Below the pieces are notes generated by a model. The model had not been told where the DNA came from. It searched no databases and saw only the letters and a program-made list of their open reading frames with translations. From Candidatus Methanomethylophilaceae archaeon (lineage in GTDB: Archaea; Thermoplasmatota; Thermoplasmata; Methanomassiliicoccales; Methanomethylophilaceae), in the NCBI GenBank assembly GCA_017616575.1, contig JAFZXW010000186.1, forward strand, positions 1-6,380: a DNA stretch of 6,380 bases. The letters run 5' to 3'. Below are positions 1-6,380 of this stretch, piece after piece (within the stretch, counting starts at the first letter, position 1; each line of letters starts with the position of its first letter). The translations under genes were made by a program, and so were the position numbers.

Positions 1-640
1 AATAAGTGGACATGTTCGCGTCGAACCCGATGGATGCGAACAGGCCGATCCTGTCTTCGTTGGACAGCTCGGCCGATTTGGCGAAGTACTCGGCCAGGTT
101 GGACAGTCCCTTATGGGTGATGGCCGTCCCTTTCGGCTTCCCAGTGGTTCCAGATGTATAGAGTATCACGGCCTCGGATTCCGGGGAGGGGTCGGGCATC
201 GCGTCGCCCTCGTATCCGCATGTGGTGCAGTCGATGGTCTCCACCCCGGATATTGACCAGGCGCGGTCCATGGTCTCCTGCGTGGCCAGGATCGCCTTGA
301 TGCCGGAGTCCCTTGCCATGAAGGAAAGCCTTTCGTCCGGGTAAGCGCCGTCCATCGGGACGTATGCGGCTCCAGTCTTCATGACGCCGATGGCGCAGAG
401 GACGTACCACTCGCTCCTGGGTACGAGGAAGGCGACCCTGTCGCCCTTTTCGACACCTGTTTTGGACAGCCTCGAAGCGATGCCGTCCGTGACCATGTCG
501 GCCATGCGGTAGCTGTACGACCGGTCGAGATAGGTGATCATCACCTTGTCGGATATGCGGGAGCGCATGGCCCCTATGACGCTGTCGTAGGCGATCCTGG
601 CGCGTCCGCCGTCAGCGAAGCAGCCGTCGGCGTCCTCGGG
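1..640 (-). other. A3: adenylation domain, N-terminal part (cut by window end)
   Basis: Residues about 1914-2126 are the start of a third adenylation domain. Visible motifs: A1-like ITYLDRSYSYRMADM (from 1948), A2 MKTGAAYVPMD (from 2000), and A3 phosphate loop TSGTTGKPKG (2075-2084, bases 128-157). The window ends in motif A4, FDANMSTY, giving the first pocket residues Asp2120 (position 235), Ala2121 (236) and Ser2124 (239). D-A-S begins several known codes, including some for Tyr, but seven of ten positions lie outside the window, so no substrate is proposed. A CTTC pair (about 2051-2054) lies in the variable linker before the phosphate loop. Confidence 0.94.
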
Positions 641-3600
641 ATCGACGTATATGATATCTGACATTCTGTCTAGTTCCAGCATCCCGGACAGCGTCCTGTC
701 GAGGGCTTTCAGAATGCCTTCAGCGGTTTTGACGCTTATCCTGCGTCCATGGGATATCGTCGCGCGCAGCTCATCTGGCAAGTCCATCACCGCGACCGAC
801 ACCCCAGAGGAGGAGAACATGTCAGGGGAACCGGAAAGGATGCCTTCCATGAGCTCGGACGCCTCCCCTTTCGGCGCATATTGGAAGATGACGTCGGGCT
901 TCACTCCGTATTCGCTGGAGAGCTTCCTGAACGGCACGAAGCCGGCCGACATGGCCCCGTAGACCGTCTCCGAGGCCTTGGATACGAAGCCGTCGACCTG
1001 GGTGTCGGAGCAGTCTATGCGGACCGGGACCGTCCTGACGAACATCCCCACGGACCTCTCCAGCCCTGGGACGTCCCTTCCGTTCTCCGCTATGCAGAAC
1101 ACCGCGTCGGACCGTCCTGTGAATCTTGAAAGGGCGTATGCGAACGCGGAGGTCGCCAGGGCGCCAGGGGACGATCCGCAGGATGCGGCTTTGGAAGCCA
1201 AAGATTCCGCGTCACATGATAAGACTATAGTGGATGTTCCAACGGATCCGTCGAGGTCTTCCATGAGGCCGATGTCGGTGTCGGCGTCGCAGAGCATCGC
1301 GTCGAAGAACCTCTCGGCATCACTGTACCTGTCGCTTTCCGGAATGGATTGGTCGAACGATGACGATATCAAGACGCCCTTGTCGTGTTCGATCGTCTTG
1401 CCGGCAATGGATGCGGACAGGTCGTTGGAGAGCACCGCGGACGAATAGCCGTCGAATGCCAGGTGGCTGATCATGCCTTTGATGGTGTTTCCAGACATAA
1501 CGAAAGACGATGTGCATTTGCTGATGACGGGGGTAGCAGGCTCGCCGGAGCCCATCTCCGGAACAGCGTCGAAGAACATCCAGGGGATGCCGTCATTGTC
1601 GGCTACCCTCCCTCTTAGGGCGGGATGAGCGACTATAGTCTTATCCAATGCCGCCCTTGCCTCCGGTTCCGATACATTCTCGGGTATCTGGAACGAGAAC
1701 GGTATGACGTACTCGCCGGAGTCGGGATTGGCCATCATGTCCAGGTATACGTTGAGCTGGCTTTCCGACAGGGGGCACCCGTCTTCTTCGGCATATCTTA
1801 AGGCCGCATAGGTCTCGAGGGAATGCGAGGCGACGGACCTGGGGGTGCGGTATCTGAGGATGTCGGCGGCCGACGCCTTCCTGAGGGCGCTTTGTACTTC
1901 AATCGCCTTCATGGAGTCCCCTCCAAGGCGGATGAAGTCGTCGTCGATGCCGACTTTCTCTATCTTCAGGACTTTCTCGAAAGCTTTGCAGATGGCCGAT
2001 TCGTCCGCGTTCCTTGGGGCCACGTAACCGGCCTTGAGGGAGGACGCATCGGGTGCTGGCAGCGCGCGCCAGTCCACCTTCCCGTTGACGTTCAGCGGGA
2101 TGCTTCCCATGTTGACCACGAAGGCCGGGACCATGTAGTCTGGCCTCCTTCCGGAGACCCAGGCTTTCACCTCCTCCGCGTCCACGTCTCCTACGACGTA
2201 CGCGCACAGCTCCTTTCCGGGACCGTTGGATACGGCCTGGACGGTGACGTCTCTGACTCCCGGGATCTCTCTGATGGCGGCCTCGACCTCGGTGAGCTCG
2301 ACCCTGTTCCCTCTGATCTTGACCTGTCCGTCCCTTCTTCCGAGTATCCCTATGGTGCCGTCCGGCAGCAGCCTGGCGAAGTCTCCGGTGGCGTACATCC
2401 TCTCGAACCCGGGCTCGTCGGAGAACGGGTTCCTTGTGAAGACTATAGAGTTCAGGTCGTCGCGGTTCAGGTACCCGAGGGACAGCTGGTATCCCGAGAG
2501 GTGCAGCTCCCCCACGGCGCCGTACGGCACGTGTCTCTTCTCCGCGTCCAGGACATACGCCTTGACGTTGGGTAACGGTTTTCCGACCGAGTAGGGGCAG
2601 CATCTGTCGGATACGTCCACAGCCGTGGACACATGGTTTTCGGAGGGCCCGTAGGCGTCTATCGTCCTGAGTCCTTCGGGAGGGGAGAACGGCCCCAGCT
2701 TCTCCCCGGCAAGGACGAGGACCTTCAGGGGATGCCTCATCTTGGACGCGTACAGCTTCCCGAGCTGCGTCGTGATGAATATGTGGGTCACCCCGGCCTC
2801 CTCGAGGCGCAGGTCAAGATCTTCCAGATCCCTTCTGGCCTCTTCTGGGACGATGTACACCGACCCGCCGGCGAGCATGGGGGGATAGATGGCCACGGCA
2901 TGCATGTCGAAGGAGTACGACGTGTGCATCCCGACCACGTCCTCGGCGGAGATCCTGGTATACTCGCAGTACCATTCGGCCAGGTTCTCTATCGCCAAAC
3001 GGGTCAGGACGGACCCTTTGGGCTTCCCCGTGGTTCCGGACGTGTACAGGACGACCATGGGCGTGGAACCGTCCGTTTCGATCTTCTTCGGATGGGAGTC
3101 AGCCAGAGAGGAGCAGTCTATGGCGGGCGCCGTGGTCAGCGACTTGCAACGGTCCATAGTCTCGGGGACGCACAGCACCGCCTTGGAGGACGAGTCCTTG
3201 ATGATGTATGCCAGCCTCTCGTCCGGGTAGGCGGAGTCCATGGGGACGTATGCGGCGCCGGCCTTGAGCGCTCCTAGTGCGCACAGGACGTACCATTCCC
3301 CTCTGGGGACCAGGACCGCAACGGAATCCCCCAGGCCGATCCCTTCGTTCTCAAGCGAGCATGCCACAGCATCGGATATCCTGTCGCATTCGGCGTAACT
3401 CAGGCTTCTGCGTTGGGAGACGACGAAGGGCTTGTCCGGGAATCTGGATACGGATTCCGCGAAGGCCTCCAGCACGTCTCCGAACCTAAGGGTCTTGGAC
3501 GTGTCGTTGACCTTCTCGGACAGGAGCGTGTCATCGTCGGAGGCGATCTCCAGACCGGACATCTTTTCGCAGCGCGTCATCCCGTCGAGGACGGAGTCGA

Positions 3601-6380
3601 AAACGCGGACCATGCGCATGGCCGTCTCCTCTCCGATCTTGTCCGAATGGTAGACGGCGACGTCGAAGCTTCCTTCAGAGTCCGTCACCACGCATTGCAC
3701 GTCGGAGACTATCCCGTATTCCGGGGGGACGTCCATCATGGGGCCGGCGGCGGAGGCCTCGTTGTCGAAATCCGTGTTGATGGACGCGTTGTACTCGAAA
3801 AGTACGGACACGTTCACGCCATGGCGCCTGGACAGATCCCTGAACGGGACGAAGTCGTTGGACATCGCCTCGATATGGGTGAAAGACGCCTTTCTGAGGT
3901 ATTCCTTCACGGGGGCGTCGGTGCAGTCGACTCTGATCGGGACCGTCCTGACGAACATCCCGACAGCGTCGGACATGCTTGCGGCCGCCCGGCCGGTGTC
4001 GGTGAACACGAACACGGCGTCGGAGCGTCCTGTGAACCTCGAAAGCGTATAAGCGAAGACGGAGGCGAACAGGCTTCCGATTGCGACCCCGTTGGAAGTG
4101 GCCAGCTCCTCCACGTCCTTCCTTCCGCAGGACAGCTTGGCGCGGCTGGAGCCGTAGCTTCCCTCGAGGTCCGGAACGATGCCCGGGTCCGTGTCGGCGC
4201 CGTCCAGCATCTTGTCGAAGAACTCCATGGCTTTCCAGGTGTTCTCCGGGGATTGCCAGTCGGATACGTCGAAGGCGCGGACGTCGAGATCCAGGCCCAT
4301 TCCGGAAAGAGCCTTGCGGAAATCTTGTATCAGCACGTTCCTGGAGCTCGCGTCCATGACGGCATGGTGAACGTCCCACACCAGGTAGTCGTCGGATATG
4401 CGGAATCTGGAGAGGCATCCCCCAAGGTCGAACGGGCGTGCGAAGCCTTCCAGGGGGCCTTCGGAGATCTCCGGATAAGAATCCGCGACCATCCAAGGGG
4501 CCCCATCGCACTCGACGATGCGAGATTTCAGGACCGGATGCGCCTCTGTCACCGCTTCCACGGCCTTTCTGATGCTTTCTTTCGGGATTCCCTTGACCGG
4601 GACCATTCCAGGGGCGTTGTACGCTGTCCCCTTCCTTTCAGCCATCTCGTCCAGATAGACGTTCAGCTGCCCTTCCGACAGCGGGCGCATCAACATGCGG
4701 GGGCAAGCGGCGGCCTCCGACACCGCCTTTATCTTTTCCAAGAAGACCTTCGGAAGCTTGGACATTGCATCGGAGCCGTCATGGTACCCGGTGATCGCGA
4801 ATACTCCTCCGACGTCGTTCACGTTGAGGGAGACCCTGTCGTCGGGAGGGACGTCTGAAAACCTTCCCATGGGGATGTCGAGCACCGTCTCGAACAGCCC
4901 GTCGGAGAACGAGAAGGCGTTGCTGAGGTAGTTGAGCGTGATCTGCGGAAGCGGCCGGCCTCTAAGCACGGATTCGTATCCGATGCCTCCGCGAGGGACA
5001 TCGTGCAGCCTCTTCCTGGCATCGAACAGGTCCTTGAGCGGGTCTCCGGAGGATGCAAGGCGGAGCGGGTACATGTCGGTGAACCATCCGACGGTGCGTT
5101 CCACGCCTGCCTCGGAACGTCCATGCCCTTCCATCCTGACAGCGACGCCGTCTTCTCTGGAGACCTCGGAATAGGCCTCGGCCAAGGCCGCCGCGAGTAT
5201 GTCCGCGGAGTCGAACCCGAAAGGCCCGTCCTCTGCGGAAGGGAGCGGGAACTCCGAAACGAGAGAGAACTGCTCGACGTCCGAGACCCTTACGGCATCC
5301 GGCACGGTCTTCTCGGCCTCGGCCCAGTAATCAGACTCCTCTTTTCTCGGAGGCCTGGAGCAGGCGTCGAGCCACGAGGCGTACGAGGCGGTGCGTGGCG
5401 GCAGGACGGGCGTCTTGCCAGAATTTATCGACCTGTAAGCTGACGAGAAGTCGTCCAGGATGAAGCTCCAGGAGGCGCCGTCCACCACCATGTGGTGAAT
5501 GACGATGAAGACGTAGTCCGCATCCGCGGAGAACACGAGGCACGCCATGTTCCTTCCATTTTCCAACGACAGGGAGCCTTGGGCCCTGTCCATGGCCTCG
5601 GTCATTTCCTCATGGGTGGACGCAGGGTCGCGGGCCGCCCTGCACACGGAGATCCCAGGCTCCCTCACGTGATACGGAGCCGAGTAGACCGCGCGAAGCA
5701 TGTCGTGGTGGTCCGTGACGGCATCCAACGCCTTTTGCACGGTGTCTAGGTCCAGGCTCTCGGAAGAGCGCAGGAGCACCGACTGGTTGTGCCTGTTCCT
5801 TTGGGACGTGGTCCCTGCAGACATGAGCCTCTCTTGGACAGGGGACAGCCCTATCGGCCCGGAATACGTCCCGGCGTCGACCGCCGAAGATATCAGCGGG
5901 GAGATCGACCTCGCGGTGCGCCTAGCTATTATCTCCTGTGCCGGGACGGCCATGCCCATGGAGCGGCATGCAGCGGCCAGGCGCACTGCTTTCAGGGAGT
6001 CTCCTCCCAAGCGGACGAAGTCGTCGTCCATCCCGACCCTTTCGACTCCGAGCACCGACGCCATCGCTTCGCAGAGCTTCCTCTCCGTCTCGCTCCTAGG
6101 GGCGGCGTACTCCGCCCTGAGGGAGGAGGCGTCCGGGGCTGGGAGGGCGCGCCTGTCCACCTTGCCGTTGACGGTGCGCGGGATCGATTCGAGGGGGACG
6201 ACGAAGGCCGGGACCATGTAGGGGGGCTTCCTCTCCGAGACCCAGCCCTTGACTTCATCGGCTTCGGCGCTTCCGACCACGTAGGCGCAAAGCTCCTTCC
6301 CCGGCCCGTTCGAGACGGCCTGCACGGTTACGTCGACCACCCCCGGCATCTCCCGTATGGAGGCCTCGACCTCCGTCAGC
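1..6380 (-). CDS. Multimodular non-ribosomal peptide synthetase, internal part (both ends missing)
   Basis: Reading the minus strand from 6379 to 2 gives 2126 codons without a stop. The order is A(tail)-PCP-E-C-A-PCP-C-A(head). NRPSs build peptides without ribosomes: A domains activate amino acids as adenylates, PCP domains carry them as thioesters, C domains form the peptide bond and E domains invert the alpha carbon. Every domain has recognisable core motifs in this one frame: two LGGDS carrier motifs, two SGTTGKPKG loops, two NGKVD motifs, an HHMVVDG and EGHGR pair, and two further HHxxxDG-type motifs. No frameshift is visible. The window opens just after motif A8 of the first A domain and closes inside motif A4 of the last, so start codon, initiation module and release domain lie outside. 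The protein is expected to be cytoplasmic. The peptide product is unknown. NRPS identity is very secure; the product cannot be predicted. Confidence 0.97.
326..424 (-). repeat. A-domain repeat copy 2 (in A3)
   Basis: This is the partner of the repeat at 3212-3310, covering residues 1986-2018. The shared stretch indicates that A2 and A3 are recent paralogues in their large subdomain. Confidence 0.85.
665..1783 (-). other. C2: condensation domain, probably L-to-L type
   Basis: Residues about 1533-1905 form a second condensation domain, linking the chain on PCP2 to the amino acid activated by A3. It opens with LSESQLNVYLDMM, matching C1's divergent start. The active-site motif is SHLAFDG (1638-1644, bases 1448-1468): the first His of HHxxxDG is Ser, while the second, catalytic His1639 and the Asp-Gly are kept. 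AYALSRFTGRSDAVF and GMFVRTVPVRIDC (1778-1790) follow. No E domain precedes it, so an L-configured donor is expected. At about 370 residues it is short for the family. Activity is likely but less certain than for C1. Confidence 0.9.
1010..1141 (-). repeat. C-domain repeat copy 2 (in C2)
   Basis: This is the partner of the repeat at 3923-4054, covering residues 1747-1790, with the same conserved ends and a diverged centre. Confidence 0.85.
1826..2023 (-). other. PCP2: peptidyl carrier (thiolation) domain
   Basis: Residues about 1453-1518 form a carrier domain with core IDDDFIRLGGDSMKAI. Ser1489 (codon at 1913-1915) is the predicted phosphopantetheine site. It uses the GGDS form although a C domain follows rather than E; carriers before C domains more often read GGHS. 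The sequence aligns without gaps to PCP1 at a fixed distance of 1361 residues, so the GGDS form was probably inherited by module duplication. Confidence 0.95.
1901..2296 (-). repeat. Module repeat copy 2 (A2 tail plus PCP2)
   Basis: This is the partner of the repeat at 5984-6379. Shared blocks include DVTVQAVSNGPGKELCAYVV, YMVPAFVV and RALPAPDASSL. Differences cluster in surface positions such as GSAEADEV against GDVDAEEV. Confidence 0.9.
2048..3481 (-). other. A2: complete adenylation domain, substrate unknown
   Basis: Residues about 967-1444 activate an amino acid with ATP and load it on PCP2. Core motifs: A1-like LSYAECDRI (near 993), A2 LKAGAAYVPMD, A3 phosphate loop TSGTTGKPKG (1113-1122, bases 3014-3043), A4 FDMHAVAIYPP (from 1157), A5 DAYGPSE (1241-1247), A6 GELHLSG, A7 YATGDFARL, A8 GRRDGQVKIRGNRVEL, A10 NGKVDW. 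By alignment with GrsA PheA the pocket residues are D1158, M1159, V1162, F1201, V1222, A1224, A1242, V1250, S1251 and K1434. I do not know this code. The V-A-A-V part resembles aromatic-type codes (GrsA Phe, Tyr), so a bulky hydrophobic or aromatic substrate is a weak guess. Motif A6 is unusual: YQLSLGY replaces the common GLARGY. Confidence 0.96.
3212..3310 (-). repeat. A-domain repeat copy 1 (in A2)
   Basis: Residues 1024-1056, around motif A2, match residues 1986-2018 of A3 at 27 of 33 positions without gaps. EWYVLCA, GAAYVPMD and AYPDERL are common to both. Confidence 0.85.
3530..4690 (-). other. C1: condensation domain downstream of E, probably D-to-L type
   Basis: Residues about 564-950 form a condensation domain that would join the D-ended chain on PCP1 to the amino acid on PCP2. 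It opens with LSEGQLNVYLDEM, a divergent C1 motif. The active-site motif is HHAVMDA (671-677, bases 4349-4369): both His and the Asp are kept, but the final Gly is Ala. Later it has AYTLSRFTGRSDAVF and GMFVRTVPIRVDC (807-819), equivalent to the family's C5 motif, and YHSDKI near 910. At about 385 residues it is somewhat shorter than the usual 420-450. The D-to-L assignment comes from position after E, not from subtype residues. Confidence 0.92.
3923..4054 (-). repeat. C-domain repeat copy 1 (in C1)
   Basis: Residues 776-819 match residues 1747-1790 of C2 at 28 of 44 positions without gaps. The two ends, AYTLSRFTGRSDAVF and GMFVRTVPIRVDC, are nearly identical between copies and the middle differs. 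Confidence 0.85.
4712..5866 (-). other. E: epimerization domain (L to D)
   Basis: Residues about 172-556 form an E domain, which epimerizes the PCP1-bound aminoacyl or peptidyl thioester. Motifs seen in order: an E1-like LSPVQERLM (179-187); HNQSVLL; the active-site HHMVVDG (295-301, bases 5477-5497) followed by ASW; SYASW; DYWAEAE; an E3-like DILAAA; E4 EGHGR (417-421, bases 5117-5131) with predicted catalytic Glu417; E5 RTVGWFTDMYP (428-438, bases 5066-5098); E6 PRGGIGYES; and a weak E7, LNYLS, where FNYLG is usual. EGHGR plus RTVGWFT separates E from C domains. The catalytic His296 and Glu417 are both present, so the domain looks active. A complete C domain follows it, so this is not a dual C/E domain. 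Confidence 0.95.
5906..6106 (-). other. PCP1: peptidyl carrier (thiolation) domain
   Basis: Residues about 92-158 form a carrier domain. The core reads DDDFVRLGGDSLKAV; Ser128 (codon at 5996-5998) is the predicted attachment site for the 4'-phosphopantetheine arm, which a separate phosphopantetheinyl transferase must add. The GGDS form (Asp rather than His before Ser) is common in carriers that precede an epimerization domain, which is what follows here. Domain length, about 65-70 residues, is normal. Confidence 0.95.
5984..6379 (-). repeat. Module repeat copy 1 (A1 tail plus PCP1)
   Basis: Residues 1-132 align without a gap to residues 1362-1493, a spacing of 1361 residues or 4083 bases. 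Residues 1-96 share 75 of 96 positions with the second copy; the carrier part is less similar (20 of 36). This is a coding paralogous repeat, not a mobile element. Confidence 0.9.
6130..6380 (-). other. A1: adenylation domain, C-terminal subdomain only
   Basis: Residues 1-83 of the window protein are the small mobile C-terminal part of an adenylation domain. They start at LTEVEA, which matches the end of motif A8 in A2, and include KELCAYVVG, YMVPAFVV and motif A10 NGKVDRRALP (residues 71-80). Lys73 corresponds to the conserved catalytic lysine (Lys517 of GrsA) that contacts the adenylate. The substrate pocket is upstream of the window, so specificity cannot be read. The segment is about 78% identical to the same part of A2. 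It directly precedes PCP1 and must load it. Confidence 0.93.

Noticed and set aside
1448..1468. C2 as an inactive pseudo-domain
   Set aside because: The catalytic second His and the Asp-Gly are intact and the rest of the domain is as well conserved as C1, so loss of function is not supported.
1222..2450. Recurrent GACTATAG strings (near 1223, 1631 and 2439)
   Set aside because: Each falls in the same codon register and encodes Thr-Ile-Val or Ser-Ile-Val using the favoured ATA codon. This is codon bias inside the gene, not an operator or promoter.
1823..2575. A 250-codon plus-strand frame, and similar ones at 2633-3277, 5003-5443 and 5700-6221
   Set aside because: All are antisense to motif-bearing A, PCP and E regions and show no family motifs or convincing ribosome sites.
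1899..2603. Minus-strand frames at 1899-2603, 3675-4511 and 111-410 in a different register
   Set aside because: They are Arg-rich out-of-frame readings of the NRPS itself. The 111-410 and 3099-3296 readings resemble each other only because the underlying A2 and A3 DNA is paralogous.
3413..4858. A 481-codon open frame on the plus strand
   Set aside because: It lies antisense to C1 and the start of A2, which carry clear motifs. Its translation is low-complexity, rich in Val, Gly, Arg and His, with no recognisable domain. Long antisense frames are usual opposite GC-rich genes.
4712..5866. Reading the first HHxxxDG domain as a condensation or dual C/E domain
   Set aside because: EGHGR, RTVGWFT and PRGGIGYE are epimerization-domain motifs, and a complete separate C domain follows at 3530-4690.
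1..6380. Thioesterase, reductase, methyltransferase or docking domains, tRNAs, terminators, promoters
   Set aside because: The translated frame is fully accounted for by A, PCP, E and C domains and short linkers, and no non-coding stretch exists in the window to hold such sites.

Overview
The whole window is the inside of one very large gene on the minus strand. One reading frame (forward triplets beginning at positions 2, 5, 8 ...) stays open for 2126 codons from 6379 down to 2. I translated it by hand and found no stop codon. Neither the start nor the stop lies in the window. It encodes part of a multimodular non-ribosomal peptide synthetase (NRPS).

The domain order, from N- to C-terminus (right to left), is: C-terminal tail of an adenylation domain (A1, about 6130-6380); carrier domain PCP1 (5906-6106); epimerization domain E (4712-5866); condensation domain C1 (3530-4690); complete adenylation domain A2 (2048-3481); carrier domain PCP2 (1826-2023); condensation domain C2 (665-1783); N-terminal part of adenylation domain A3 (1-640). 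This makes one module ending in E (its residue should become D-configured), one complete C-A-PCP elongation module, and the start of a further C-A module. The gene must continue on both sides.

How the parts work together: A1 loads PCP1, E epimerizes the carrier-bound residue, C1 joins that D-ended chain to the residue loaded by A2 on PCP2, and C2 passes the chain to the residue selected by A3. The A2 pocket reads D-M-V-F-V-A-A-V-S-K. I do not recognise it as a known code; it suggests a hydrophobic or aromatic residue. The modules are clearly paralogous, with segments 64-82% identical at the protein level, so the enzyme grew by module duplication or recombination.

Host: composition is GC-rich, but Arg is mostly AGG (19 of 35 in residues 1-446) and Ile mostly ATA (7 of 13). 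That pattern fits an archaeon (for example a Thermoplasmatota-type methanogen) or an AGG-preferring bacterium such as Synergistota, better than the usual Streptomyces, Pseudomonas or Bacillus NRPS hosts. This is inference only. I see no RNA genes, mobile elements, CRISPR, promoters or terminators. The window has no intergenic DNA.
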